DNA of 64,000 nucleotides from Paracoccus sp. IB05. Its GTDB lineage: Bacteria; Pseudomonadota; Alphaproteobacteria; Rhodobacterales; Rhodobacteraceae. Location of the stretch: positions 29,692-93,691 of the forward strand of contig NZ_JAEFCF010000018.1 of NCBI RefSeq assembly GCF_016405985.1, written 5' to 3'. The notes under the pieces were generated by a model. It made no database searches, was not told the DNA's origin, and worked only from the letters and a program-made list of their open reading frames with translations. The position numbers were made by a program, and so were the translations under genes. Each line of letters begins with the position of its first letter. Position 1 is the first letter of the stretch. Shown here piece after piece: positions 50,491-59,813 of the stretch.

Positions 50491-51288
50491 TCAGGCGAGT
50501 TCCATCGCCTTTTCTTCCCGAAGGCTGCGCCAGATCCGGGTGCGCAGATGCACAAAGCTTTCCAGATCCATCACATCCTCGATCTTTTCATGCGCATCCC
50601 AGCGTTCTGTCTCGCGGATGCTGCGGATGTCGATGATCTCTTTGATGCGCCCCGGCTGACGCGCCATGATGGCGACGCGGTCAGCCAGGTAGACGGCTTC
50701 TTCGACCGCGTGGGTGATGAACATCACGGTGCGCGGATTGCGCCGGGCAAGGCGCACCAGCTCTTCCTGCATCACCACGCGGGTCTGCGCGTCAAGTGCC
50801 CCGAAGGGTTCATCCATCAACAGCACCTCCGGGTCCAGCACCCAGGCCCGCGCGATAGACACCCGCTGCTGCATCCCGCCCGAGAGCTGATGCGGATAGG
50901 CATCGGCATGGCCGGTCAGGTTCATCAGCTGCAATACGGCGGTGATACGGTCTTCGCGTTCGGCCCGCGCGACACCGATATTCCTGAGCCCGAGGTCGAT
51001 ATTCTGGCGCACTGTCTTCCAAGGCATCAGCGCGAATTGCTGGAAGACCACGGCGCGCTCCGGCCCGGGTTTCGTCACCCTGACGCCATTCACGCTGACC
51101 GTTCCCGAACTCGGGCGGTCAAAGCCCGCGACAAAGCGCAAAAGCGTGGTCTTGCCGCAGCCCGAGGGGCCGACCACGGCCATGAATTCCTTCTCGGCAA
51201 TCTCCAGGTTCACGCCTTTCAGCGCCTGGAAACCGCCGGTTTTGTTGCCATAGAACCGGCCGACGTCGTCGAAGCGGATCGCTCCCAT
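50491..51288 (-). CDS. ABC transporter ATPase (TauB/SsuB-like)
   Basis: A 265-residue ATPase with intact Walker A (GPSGCGKTT), Q-loop (VFQQFALMPW), signature (LSGGMQQR), Walker B (VLLMDEP) and H-loop (FITHAVEEA). It serves two different permeases encoded upstream, so the membrane part is probably a heterodimer. Confidence 0.91.
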   Translation of the reverse strand: MGAIRFDDVGRFYGNKTGGFQALKGVNLEIAEKEFMAVVGPSGCGKTTLLRFVAGFDRPSSGTVSVNGVRVTKPGPERAVVFQQFALMPWKTVRQNIDLGLRNIGVARAEREDRITAVLQLMNLTGHADAYPHQLSGGMQQRVSIARAWVLDPEVLLMDEPFGALDAQTRVVMQEELVRLARRNPRTVMFITHAVEEAVYLADRVAIMARQPGRIKEIIDIRSIRETERWDAHEKIEDVMDLESFVHLRTRIWRSLREEKAMELA

Positions 51289-51306
51289 CTGTCTGTTCCT
51301 TCAGGA

Positions 51307-52089
51307 TTAATGTGCAAGTCCACGACGACGGAGGATGACTTCCTCGACGCGCCGCAGGATGATGTCGATGATCAGACCGATGATGCCGATGCCGATCATC
51401 CCGGCCATCACGGTGGTGGTCGAGACATTGCCCTGACCCTGAACCATCATATAGCCAATGCCGGTCGAGGCGACGATCAGTTCGGCGCCCACCAGCGACT
51501 GCCAGCCAAGCCCGGCCGAAATCCGCAGCCCCGCGATGATCGAGGGCACCGCCGAGGGCAGCAGGATCTCCGAGATCACGCGATGATCTGGGGTGCCAAG
51601 CATCTGCCCGGCCTCGATCAGGCGCGGATCGGCGAATTTCGCGCCGCGATAGGCGTTGATCAGACAGGGCGGGAAGGCGCCGGCGAAAATGATCATGATC
51701 GGGCCGCCGATGCCGGTGCCGAACCAGAGCGCGGCAAAGGGCACCCAGGCAATTGGTGCAATGAACCGCACGGCGTCAAACAGCGGCGTGACAATGTCGT
51801 CCAGCAGCCGGAACCAGCCCATCAACAGCCCCAGCGGTACCCCGATCACCACGGCCAGACCAAAGCCACCGGCAAAGCGGAGAAGGCTGGACCAGAGATG
51901 ATCAAGCAGCGTGCCCCCGGCGAAACGATGGTCAAGGAGGTAGATAAACCGCTCTCCCACAGCGAGGGGCGAGGGCAGGAAGAGGCTCGGGATCAGGCCA
52001 GAAAGGCTCAGCAGCGTCCAGATCGCGAGGAAACCGCCAAAGCCCAGAAGGCCGAGGAAGAGCGTGTTGCGCGCGTCGAATATCCGCAT
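51307..52089 (-). CDS. ABC transporter permease (TauC-like, second)
   Basis: A 260-residue permease with six predicted segments and the EAA-type loop AGQMLGTPDHRVISEILLPSAVP. The ATG at 52089 starts 4 bases after the first permease gene ends; the ribosome site is weak, consistent with translational coupling. A longer open frame to 52152 overlaps the upstream gene. Confidence 0.89.
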   Translation of the reverse strand: MRIFDARNTLFLGLLGFGGFLAIWTLLSLSGLIPSLFLPSPLAVGERFIYLLDHRFAGGTLLDHLWSSLLRFAGGFGLAVVIGVPLGLLMGWFRLLDDIVTPLFDAVRFIAPIAWVPFAALWFGTGIGGPIMIIFAGAFPPCLINAYRGAKFADPRLIEAGQMLGTPDHRVISEILLPSAVPSIIAGLRISAGLGWQSLVGAELIVASTGIGYMMVQGQGNVSTTTVMAGMIGIGIIGLIIDIILRRVEEVILRRRGLAH

Positions 52090-52093
52090 GGTC

Positions 52094-52873
52094 TCAGCCC
52101 CCCGCCTGGGCGGCGGTGTTCCAGGCCAAGGCCCGTTTCTCGGCCACTCCAAGCGCCACTGTCATCAGCCAGCCGCAGATCGTCACCGCGATCATGCCGA
52201 CAAGGATCATGCCGGGGTAAAGGTCTTGCTGGGCTGCGTTCAGCACCCGGCCCAGCCCGGTCATCGCGCCGACCAGTTCTGCCGCAACCAGCGTCGTCCA
52301 GGAGGCCTGAAGCGACAGCCGGAGCCCGGTGAAGATCATCGGGCTGGCGCCGGGCAACAGGATTTCGCGCACGAAAGTGGTGAAAGGCGTACCAAGCATC
52401 CTCGCCGCCTCGATCAGGGTGCGGTCAAGATTGCGCACCCCGGCATAGGAATTGATCACCGAGGGCACAAAGGCCGCGAACCAGATCACGAGGATCTTCG
52501 CCAGATCGCCCAGCCCCAGCCAGAGGATCGCCAGCGGGATCCAGGCCAGCGGCGGGATCGGGCGGATCACCAGGAAGACCGGGTTGATCACCGCTTCGGC
52601 GCGCCGGCTCCACCCCATCCACAGGCCCAGCGGCACACCGGTCGCGACCGCCACGATGAAGCCCAGCGAGACCAGCATGACGGAACGCAGAATATGCTCT
52701 CCCAGGACCCCATTGGCATAGCCCTTGCCCGAAACCTGCGCCAGCGCGGTCCAGGTGTCGGCAGGCGATGGAAACCGCCCTGGTGAAATCACCCCGAGCA
52801 CCGTCGTTAACAGATACCACAGGGTCAGAGCCGCCAGAATCGTAGCGCCTCCCACCATAGTCTTGCGAGACAT
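52094..52873 (-). CDS. ABC transporter permease (TauC-like, first)
   Basis: A 259-residue permease with six segments and the loop EAARMLGTPFTTFVREILLPGASP. Two in-frame ATGs are close (52879 and 52873); the second is chosen because GGGGAGG is then correctly spaced. First gene of the transporter operon, with the LacI-type palindrome 18 bp upstream. Confidence 0.89.
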   Translation of the reverse strand: MSRKTMVGGATILAALTLWYLLTTVLGVISPGRFPSPADTWTALAQVSGKGYANGVLGEHILRSVMLVSLGFIVAVATGVPLGLWMGWSRRAEAVINPVFLVIRPIPPLAWIPLAILWLGLGDLAKILVIWFAAFVPSVINSYAGVRNLDRTLIEAARMLGTPFTTFVREILLPGASPMIFTGLRLSLQASWTTLVAAELVGAMTGLGRVLNAAQQDLYPGMILVGMIAVTICGWLMTVALGVAEKRALAWNTAAQAGG

Positions 52874-52891
52874 CCTCATCCTCCCCGTGAG

Positions 52892-52911
52892 CTATGTAAG
52901 CGGTTACATAG
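52892..52911. promoter_or_regulatory. LacI-type operator before the transporter operon
   Basis: CTATGTAAGCGGTTACATAG, a 20-bp palindrome with one mismatched pair and the central CG of LacI-family sites. Its core matches 12 of 14 positions of the site before hpsN (54190-54203). The adjacent LacI-family gene is the obvious ligand. Confidence 0.7.
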
Positions 52912-53084
52912 ATGCTTCCGCCAGTCAATCCTTTTCCGGACCAGGGGCCTGCTAAAGCCGCCATCCCGGAAGAGGATTCAACCTGACGAATTTCTTTACC
53001 GTTTAATTTCAATATGATGAACAGGATATGCTGAACGAAACCAGCTTGCGAGAGGTGATTACCCGCTCATCCGGCCCACACGAA

Positions 53085-54095
53085 TCATGCTGATCCAGCC
53101 GGCGGCGCATGGGTGCCGCGTGCCACCAGTTCAGTCGGTAAAAGCACGCTCTCGCCCGATTTTCCGGCAATCAGATCCTGCAAAAGCCGCGCGGCCTCTT
53201 CGCCCATGCGGGTATGAGGCACCCGCACCGTGGTCAGTTCGGGACTGGTGATTTCCGCGATGTCGATATCGTCAAAACCGGTGATGGTAACGTCTTCGGG
53301 CACCCTGAGCCCCATGCGATGCGCCGCCCTGAGCGCGCCCGCCGCGAGCACATCATTGCCGCAGATCACCGCCGTAATCGCCCGGTCCTGCATCAGACCG
53401 GCAAAGGCCGCAGCCCCGCCTTCAAACCCGTAAGCCACCTCGGCGACGCCACGAAAGGCAAGTCCCGCCTCTGCCAGCGTCGCACAGGCGCCCTCAAGCC
53501 GGCCGCGTGCCCGGTCATTGCCCAGCGTCTTCCCCGAAATCATCGCAATGTTGCGATGCCCGAGGTCCAGCACCATCCGCACCATCGCGGCGATTCCCGC
53601 CTGGTTGTCGAACCCGGCGAAAACATGCTGCTCACCACTGGACCAGGCCAGCACATAGGGCACTTTGCGCACCGCCAGCCAGTCATAGATCGCCGGGTCG
53701 CGGTCAAAACCCACCAGCAAAAGCCCATCGGCGCCACGTGCCACCAATGCTTCGATCTGGTGTTTTTCGCGCGTGGCATCATAGCCGGACGAGGCGACGA
53801 GAAGCGCGAATTTCCCCGGCTCCAGCGAGCGCTCGAACGCGTCGACCCCATGCGCAAAAACCGCATTTTCCAGCGTCGGAACCACCGCGCCGATGATCCC
53901 AGTGCGCTTTGAAGCCAGCGCTTTGGCGCCGAAATTCGGCGTGTAATTCAGCGTGCGCACCGCGGCCATGACCTTTTCGCGCGTCGCCGCAACCACCCGG
54001 TCGGGCGCGTTCAGACAGCGCGACACCGTGGCGGTGGAAACCCCCGCCAACCGCGCCACGTCATCCACCGTTGCATGGGATGTCTTTTCCGTCAC
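53085..54095 (-). CDS. LacI family transcriptional regulator
   Basis: A 336-residue regulator: N-terminal HTH (VDDVARLAGVSTATVSRCLNAPDRV) with the hinge helix, then a periplasmic-binding-type effector domain (GIIGAVVPTLENAVFAHGVDAFE). The start is GTG at 54095 behind GGGAG; a TTG at 54119 is less likely. It lies between the transporter operon and hpsN, each preceded by a matching palindrome, so it probably represses both until a sulfonate is present. Overall identity resembles GntR/IdnR-like members. Confidence 0.88.
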   Translation of the reverse strand: MTEKTSHATVDDVARLAGVSTATVSRCLNAPDRVVAATREKVMAAVRTLNYTPNFGAKALASKRTGIIGAVVPTLENAVFAHGVDAFERSLEPGKFALLVASSGYDATREKHQIEALVARGADGLLLVGFDRDPAIYDWLAVRKVPYVLAWSSGEQHVFAGFDNQAGIAAMVRMVLDLGHRNIAMISGKTLGNDRARGRLEGACATLAEAGLAFRGVAEVAYGFEGGAAAFAGLMQDRAITAVICGNDVLAAGALRAAHRMGLRVPEDVTITGFDDIDIAEITSPELTTVRVPHTRMGEEAARLLQDLIAGKSGESVLLPTELVARGTHAPPAGSA

Positions 54096-54189
54096 GCCTT
54101 CTCCCGCCCGTTCGCGCAAATCGCCGGGCAGTTTCGCAGCAAGCAGGAAATTTGGCCAGAACCCATCAGAGGGGCTTGCGCGGCCCGAA

Positions 54190-54203
54190 TGAAAGCGCTT
54201 ACA
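54190..54203. promoter_or_regulatory. LacI-type operator before hpsN
   Basis: TGAAAGCGCTTACA, with perfect AAGCGCTT core, lies 90-103 bp upstream of hpsN and 95 bp upstream of the divergent LacI gene. It matches the 52892 site, so the regulator likely controls hpsNOP, the transporter and itself. Confidence 0.7.
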
Positions 54204-54292
54204 TCGAGATCATGTCAGGAAGAGGCGACCTGGTTTCCGGCTGATTTCAAACAGCGGGAGGCCTGGTCGGATCATGCCAACCGGAGGATTTC

Positions 54293-55600
54293 ATGGCTCT
54301 GAACTACCTGAAAAAGGCCGCGAAAACGGCGAGTACCGATGCGGGCGAAACGCGCGAGATCGTCCAGCGCATCCTCGGCGATATTGAACGCGGTGGCGAT
54401 GAGGCGGCGCGCAGATACGCGGTAGAGCTGGATAAATACGAGGGCAATATCGTCCTCACCCGCGATGAGATCGACGCCGCCCGGGCGCAGGTTCCGCAAA
54501 AGCTTCAGGATGATATCCGTTTCGCCCATGACAATGTCCGCCGTTTTGCCGAGGCCCAGCGCGCCTCGCTTTCGGATTTCCAGGTCGAACTGGTGCCGGG
54601 CCTGACCACGGGCCAGCGCTCGATCCCCTGCCGCTCGGTCGGCTGTTATGTGCCGGGCGGGCGCTACAGCCATGTCGCCTCGGCGATCATGACGGTGACC
54701 ACGGCGCGGGTCGCGGGCTGCCAGCATGTCACCGCCTGTTCGCCGCCCCGCCCCGGTGTGGGGATCAATCCGGCCATCATCTATGCGGCTGATCTTTGCG
54801 GCGCCGACCGGATCCTGTCGCTTGGCGGCGTGCAGGGCATCGCGGCGATGGCCTTTGGTCTGTTCAACAGCCCGCCCGCCGACATCCTTGTCGGCCCCGG
54901 CAATCAGTTCGTGGCCGAGGCCAAGCGCATCCTCTTTGGCCGCGTCGGCATCGATATGTTTGCCGGCCCGACCGACAGCCTTGTGCTGGCCGATGGCAGC
55001 GCCGATCCGATGGTGGTGGCGACCGACCTCGTCGGCCAGGCCGAACATGGCTACAACTCGCCGGTCTGGCTGGTGACCGACAACGAAAAGCTCGCGCGTG
55101 AGGTGCTGGATCTGGTGCCGGTGCTGATCGCCACCCTGCCCGAGGTCAACCGCATGAATGCCGAGGCCGCCTGGCGCGACTATGCCGAGGTGATCCTCTG
55201 CGCTGACCGCGAAGAGATGGCCGCGACCTCGGATGATTACGCGCCCGAACATCTGACCGTCCAGGCCGGTGACCTCGACTGGTGGCTGAACCGGCTGAAA
55301 TGCTACGGTTCTCTGTTCCTTGGCGAGGAAACCACTGTGGCCTTTGGTGACAAGGCGGCAGGGCCGAACCATGTGCTGCCGACTTCCGGTGCTGCGCGCT
55401 ATACCGGCGGGCTGTCGGTGCACAAATATATGAAGGTCGTGACCTGGCAGCGCGCCACCCGCGAAGGCGCCCGCCCGATTGCCGAAGCGACCGCGCGGAT
55501 CTCGCGGCTTGAAGGGATGGAAGGCCATGCCCGCACCGCCGACATCCGGCTGAAGAAATACTTCCCCGATACCGCATTCGAGCTGAGCGCAAATGGCTGA
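54293..55600 (+). CDS. hpsN: sulfopropanediol 3-dehydrogenase (DHPS dehydrogenase)
   Basis: A 435-residue histidinol dehydrogenase-family protein. Zinc and catalytic residues align: QAEHG (Gln, His), PEHL (Glu, His), FGDKAAGPNHVLPT (Asp) and a late His in EGMEGHART. GGAGG stands 5 bases before the ATG. There are no his genes nearby; instead it is followed by SDR and MDR genes and sits with sulfolactate genes, as hpsN does in Cupriavidus and roseobacters. HpsN oxidises (R)-DHPS to (R)-sulfolactate with two NAD+. The next gene overlaps by 8 bases. Confidence 0.9.
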   Translation: MALNYLKKAAKTASTDAGETREIVQRILGDIERGGDEAARRYAVELDKYEGNIVLTRDEIDAARAQVPQKLQDDIRFAHDNVRRFAEAQRASLSDFQVELVPGLTTGQRSIPCRSVGCYVPGGRYSHVASAIMTVTTARVAGCQHVTACSPPRPGVGINPAIIYAADLCGADRILSLGGVQGIAAMAFGLFNSPPADILVGPGNQFVAEAKRILFGRVGIDMFAGPTDSLVLADGSADPMVVATDLVGQAEHGYNSPVWLVTDNEKLAREVLDLVPVLIATLPEVNRMNAEAAWRDYAEVILCADREEMAATSDDYAPEHLTVQAGDLDWWLNRLKCYGSLFLGEETTVAFGDKAAGPNHVLPTSGAARYTGGLSVHKYMKVVTWQRATREGARPIAEATARISRLEGMEGHARTADIRLKKYFPDTAFELSANG

Positions 55601-56342
55601 TCTCTTCTCGGTCGAAGGGCGCATCGCCTGCGTCACCGGCGCGAGCAGCGGGCTGGGGCGGCAGGCCGCCCTGACCCTCGCCCGCCGGGGCGCCAAAGTC
55701 ATCGCCATCGCGCGGCGCGAGACAGAGCTGGAGGCGCTCGCAAATGAGGCCCAGGGCATCCATCCGCTGGCCGCCGATCTGACCCTCAGGAATGGTCTCA
55801 GCTACCTGGCGCATGAGGCGGCGCAGGTGTTCGGCCCGCCGGACATCCTGATCAATGCGGCGGGCGTTAACACCCGCCAGCCCGCCGGTGAGGTCAGCCA
55901 CGATGCCTGGGATCTGACGCTTGGCCTCAACCTCTCGACGCCGTTTTTCCTGGCCCAGGCCCTGGTGCCGGGGATGCGCGCGAAGGGCTGGGGGCGGATC
56001 GTCAATTTCGCCTCGCTGCAATCTTACCGCGCCTTCCCGGCGGGGATCGCTTACGGCGCCTCGAAAGGCGGGGTCGCGCAAATGACCCGCGCCATGGCCG
56101 AGGCCTGGTCCGGCGCAGGCATCACCGCCAATGCGCTTGGTCCCGGCTTTTTCCGCACCGAACTGACCGCCCGTGTCTTTGCCGATGAGGCGCTGGCCGC
56201 AAAGAACGCCGCCCAGACCTGCCTCGGACGCAATGGCGCGCCCGAAGACATGGACGGCCCGCTGCTCTTTCTGTGTTCGGAGGCATCGTCCTATGTCACC
56301 GGGCAGATTCTGATGGTCGACGGGGGGTTCACCGCGAAATGA
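55593..56342 (+). CDS. hpsO: SDR dehydrogenase, probable DHPS 2-dehydrogenase
   Basis: A 249-residue classical SDR: TGASSGLG, NAAGVN, catalytic Ser in NFASLQ, YGASK and a C-terminal GGFTAK. In DHPS degraders hpsN is followed by dehydrogenase genes hpsO and hpsP, thought to interconvert (S)- and (R)-DHPS through dihydroxyacetone sulfonate. The name rests on position and family, not on a diagnostic motif. Overlaps hpsN by 8 bases and the next gene by 4. Confidence 0.78.
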   Translation: MADLFSVEGRIACVTGASSGLGRQAALTLARRGAKVIAIARRETELEALANEAQGIHPLAADLTLRNGLSYLAHEAAQVFGPPDILINAAGVNTRQPAGEVSHDAWDLTLGLNLSTPFFLAQALVPGMRAKGWGRIVNFASLQSYRAFPAGIAYGASKGGVAQMTRAMAEAWSGAGITANALGPGFFRTELTARVFADEALAAKNAAQTCLGRNGAPEDMDGPLLFLCSEASSYVTGQILMVDGGFTAK

Positions 56343-57313
56343 AAGCTCTGGTCTATACCGGCCCGCGCCGGCTTGAGATGCGCGACGTCCCCGACCCGGT
56401 CCCCGGCCCCGGTGAGGTGCTGATCCGGGTCGAGGCCTCTGGCATCTGCGGCTCGGATATCCATGCCTGGCTCGGCCATGACGAACGCCGCCCGGCGCCG
56501 CTGATCCTCGGCCATGAGGTCGCCGGCACCATCATGGGCGGCCCGCGCAAAGGCGAGCGCGTCACCGTCAACCCGTTGGCAACCTGTGGCACCTGCCCGG
56601 CCTGCCGCGAGGGGCGCGACAATCTTTGCCCCGATCGCCAGATCATCTCGATGCCGCCGCGCGAGGGCGGGTTCGCAGAGTATATCACCTCGCCCGAACG
56701 CAACCTGGTGCCGATCCCGGACAGCCTGCCCGCCGCTGTAGCCTGCCTCGCCGAGCCGCTGGCCTGCGGCTGGCATGGGGTGCGGCTGGCGAATCTGGCG
56801 CTGGCGGAACCCGCCGGGCAGGTCCTGATCCTCGGCGGCGGCGCCATCGGCTTTGGCGCGGCGCTGGCGGCAAAAGCCGCCGGGAGCCGGGACATCACCC
56901 TTGTTGAGCCCAACCCGCTCCGCCGCGCGCGGCTCGCGGAAATCTGCGATTTCCGGTTGGAAGAGGCTGCGCCGACAACGCTGAACCCGGAGCTTGTGAT
57001 CGACGCCGTGGGCTTTGCAGCAACCCGGCAGACGGCATCTGATCTGGTACGCCCTGGCGGTTTGATCGTGCATATCGGCCTTGGCCAGGCGACAGACGGG
57101 CTGAATATCCGCCGCATGACCCTCCAGGAGGTCACCTTCATCGGCACCTATACCTATACAAGCACTGATTTCCACGATTGCGTCACGGCAATCAGCGACG
57201 GCCGCCTCGGTCCCTGTGACTGGGCCGAGTTGCGCGGGCTGGAGGACGGCGCGCAGGCCTTCGCCGATATCATCGAAAACCGCATCGCGGCTCCCAAAAT
57301 TGTGCTGCGGTGA
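56339..57313 (+). CDS. hpsP: zinc-dependent dehydrogenase, probable second DHPS 2-dehydrogenase
   Basis: A 324-residue medium-chain dehydrogenase: catalytic zinc Cys (SGICGSDIH), GHEVAG, the complete structural zinc loop CGTC-PAC-REGRDNLC and GGGAIGFG for NAD. ATGA overlap with the SDR gene proves operon membership; the frame further upstream lies inside the SDR gene. Together with the SDR it could epimerise DHPS for HpsN. It also resembles threonine/sorbitol dehydrogenases, so the symbol is tentative. Confidence 0.75.
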   Translation: MKALVYTGPRRLEMRDVPDPVPGPGEVLIRVEASGICGSDIHAWLGHDERRPAPLILGHEVAGTIMGGPRKGERVTVNPLATCGTCPACREGRDNLCPDRQIISMPPREGGFAEYITSPERNLVPIPDSLPAAVACLAEPLACGWHGVRLANLALAEPAGQVLILGGGAIGFGAALAAKAAGSRDITLVEPNPLRRARLAEICDFRLEEAAPTTLNPELVIDAVGFAATRQTASDLVRPGGLIVHIGLGQATDGLNIRRMTLQEVTFIGTYTYTSTDFHDCVTAISDGRLGPCDWAELRGLEDGAQAFADIIENRIAAPKIVLR

Positions 57314-57909
57314 GCCGCCCCTCCTGGTGCGGGACAAAGTGATAGCGGCAAAGCCACGGGCGGCAATGCAGGGTGTTGCCATCCGTGAATCGATCCGGGG
57401 AGCTTTTCTTCCCGGATGGACGGGCGGCGGAGACAGATCCGCCGCCACAAAAGAGCCTGAGCCCCCTGATCGCCCATGGTGATGCGCCTGCCGGTCAGAC
57501 ACCGCGGCCATGGCGTGTGGCAGAACCCAATTCCGGATCAGGGCGCCCCTGTGCCGCAGACCGGGCTTGCGCGCCGGGACCGGCACATAGTGCCAGGGAG
57601 CACAGACCGCATTGCCCCCCCCCGAAGACGCGGTGAATGTGCGCCGCCCGCCACACCATCCTGCCGGATGAGACTGCATCCACCCTAAGTATGCAGCTGA
57701 ACCGGACGCCCCGTCACCCTCGCCCGGATCGGGTCTTTGTTATTGTCAAAGCGCATCGCTCAGGCTCCGGACGCCGAAGCAGGCCGCTGCGCCCCCCCAC
57801 GAGGCGCGACGCATGCGCTCACCTTCTGAACGAAAGGCGTCTGCTGCGGTGGCCTGCCGTCCGTCAGAGAGATTGCAATGCGATGGACGAGGCCCGGAAG
57901 GATCCGTGA
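57314..57909. other. 596-bp region without recognisable gene
   Basis: No frame here has coding character in either direction. A C-rich tract near 57613 and several GC-rich inverted segments are present, but no clear terminator or promoter was identified. It separates the hps operon from the VanZ-like gene. Confidence 0.5.
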
Positions 57910-58302
57910 TCAGCGGTTGTCAGCGGTCTGGCTTACCGCAGTGTCGCTGGTGCCGCGCTGGAGGCGCAGGATAACCTGGTGGAGAATCAGCCCCGTCAGG
58001 CTGCCCGCTGCCACGCCGAGACTGTCGGCCACGAAATCCGCAAGCTCGCGCGCGCGCCCGACCAGCGGCTGGATCAGCTCGATCAGCCCGCCATAGGCCG
58101 CCAGGATCAGCGCGACCGGCAGGACCCAGCCCGGCCGCAACAGGGTGACGACCAGGGCAACCAGGGCAAAGGCCCCAAAATGCTGCATTTTGTCAGAGCC
58201 CGGCACCTGAGGCAGTGCGCCGCCAGGCATCAGGGTGCCGATACCGATGGCAATAAGCAGCAAAGCCGCGATGATCAGGGTCAGGAGGGATCTGGAAGAC
58301 AT
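57910..58302 (-). CDS. VanZ-like membrane protein
   Basis: A 130-residue protein with about four hydrophobic segments and VanZ-family features: KMQHFGAFALVALV (conserved His near the second helix) and IELIQPLVGRARELADFVADSLG, with D/E-rich loop. The start is uncertain: ATG 58302 (MSSRSLLTLI) is typical for the family, but ATG 58338 is in frame and neither has a ribosome site. Function unknown apart from membrane location; related to proteins giving low-level glycopeptide resistance. Confidence 0.8.
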   Translation of the reverse strand: MSSRSLLTLIIAALLLIAIGIGTLMPGGALPQVPGSDKMQHFGAFALVALVVTLLRPGWVLPVALILAAYGGLIELIQPLVGRARELADFVADSLGVAAGSLTGLILHQVILRLQRGTSDTAVSQTADNR

Positions 58303-58579
58303 CAGCCATTTATCCGGGCCCGGGGGAGAGAAGTCCATCTCAGGAGGCGTGGTTCACGGCGGATTTACCAGTCCGGGGCGAAGTTCCGCTGGCGAGGGAG
58401 GAAAAGTCACGAAACAGTGCCATAAGTTCAGGCAGATCAGCGGCATGGGCCTTTATCAGAGCCTTGTCGCGACATAAACGCCGGAAAATTCTGCGGCTGA
58501 CGTGTCAGTCCATGGGTCCGGCTGCGGATCCGTACCATAACAACAGCCGAACAGGCAGCTACAGGCCGGAGACTTCCCG

Positions 58580-59809
58580 ATGCGAACCCAGTTGCGATCC
58601 ACCGGAGCCCGGCCATCCCGCTTTTCTCCCGCCCACAATCTCCTGGCCGCCATGCTGGTTCTCTTGCCGGCCGGCCTGTTGGTGCCGCTGCCGCTCCTGC
58701 GCCCCGCGATGGCACAGGAGGCGCCGTCTCCGCCCCCCAAGGCCGGATATGTCGTGCTGGAACGGGCCTCGGTGCCGGTGCAGCAGCTGCTGACCGGGCG
58801 GGCGGTGGCGCGCAGCGCAACGCAGCTCCGGCCAAGGGTCGGGGGCGAGATCACCGCAATCCTCTATACCCCGGGCGCGCAGGTCGAGGCCGGGACGCCG
58901 CTTTTCACCATTGACCCGCTGACCTATCGTGCCGCGCTGGCCTCGGCAGAGGCAAGCCTCGCGCGGGCCTCGGCGGATCTGAAGGCGGCGGAAACCAGCT
59001 ATGGCCGGGTCTCTGCCCTGCGCGGCTCATCAGCCAGCCAGGCGGCGCTGGACATTGCCGAAACCGACCTTCTGAAAGCCCAGGCCGGGCTGGCCGAGGC
59101 GGAATCCGGCGTGGATCTGGCCCGCGCCCAGCTGGACTGGACGACGATCCGGGCGCCGATCACCGGGATTGTCGGTGTGGCCCAGGTCTCGGTCGGGGAT
59201 CTGGTGACCCAGGGCCAGGCCCAGGCGCTGGCCGAAATCGTCCAGGTCGATCCGGTGCTGGTCGATCTGTCGGAACCCTATCAGACGCGGCTTGCCATCG
59301 AGGCCCGGGCCGAAAGAGGCGAGATCGAGCTGATCACACCCGAACTGGTCCTGGTTCTGGATGGCGGGCGGCGCATCGCGGGCCAGGCGGAGCTGATCTC
59401 TTCGGCGGCAACTGTGTCGTCTTCTACCGGAACCCGCACGCTCAGGTTCGAGGTTCTCAATCCGGGCGGCATGATCGCGCCGGGCATGTTCCTCCAGGCC
59501 GAGCTGACGCTCGCGCGGCAGCAGGCGATCCTTGTGCCGCAGCGTGCCACACAGCGCGAACGCGACGGGCGGCTTTCGGCCTGGATCGCTGTGGATGGCA
59601 AAGTCGCCAAACGCTACCTGACCGAGACCGGCACCTGGGAGGCGGCCTGGATCGTGCAGGCCGGGCTGGAGCCGGGCGACTGGCTGCTGCTTGACGGGAT
59701 CAATACCATGCGTGAGGGGCGCGAGATCACCCCCGTCCCGGTGACCATAGATGCGCAAGGGGTGGTGCGCGACCTTGCGCCCGCCCCCGAAGGCGGCGCG
59801 GGGAACTGA
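58580..59809 (+). CDS. RND efflux periplasmic adaptor (MexA/AcrA family)
   Basis: A 409-residue membrane-fusion protein. An N-terminal hydrophobic segment ends at AMAQEAP near residue 48 (signal/anchor). The lipoyl half-motifs (RPRVGGEITAILYTPGAQVEAGTPLFTID and DWTTIRAPITGIVG), a long coiled hairpin (LASAEASLARASADLKAAET) and a beta-barrel domain follow. It stops 4 bases before the pump gene. It bridges the inner-membrane pump to an outer-membrane channel that is not encoded in this window. Confidence 0.9.
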   Translation: MRTQLRSTGARPSRFSPAHNLLAAMLVLLPAGLLVPLPLLRPAMAQEAPSPPPKAGYVVLERASVPVQQLLTGRAVARSATQLRPRVGGEITAILYTPGAQVEAGTPLFTIDPLTYRAALASAEASLARASADLKAAETSYGRVSALRGSSASQAALDIAETDLLKAQAGLAEAESGVDLARAQLDWTTIRAPITGIVGVAQVSVGDLVTQGQAQALAEIVQVDPVLVDLSEPYQTRLAIEARAERGEIELITPELVLVLDGGRRIAGQAELISSAATVSSSTGTRTLRFEVLNPGGMIAPGMFLQAELTLARQQAILVPQRATQRERDGRLSAWIAVDGKVAKRYLTETGTWEAAWIVQAGLEPGDWLLLDGINTMREGREITPVPVTIDAQGVVRDLAPAPEGGAGN

Positions 59810-59813
59810 TCTG

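Noticed and set aside
54293..55600. Histidine biosynthesis (hisD)
   Set aside because: The family is right, but no other his genes are near and the SDR, MDR and sulfolactate genes around it fit hpsN.
57600..57620. C-rich tract near 57613 as a terminator of the hps operon
   Set aside because: No stable stem with a U tract accompanies it, and it is about 300 bases past the stop codon.
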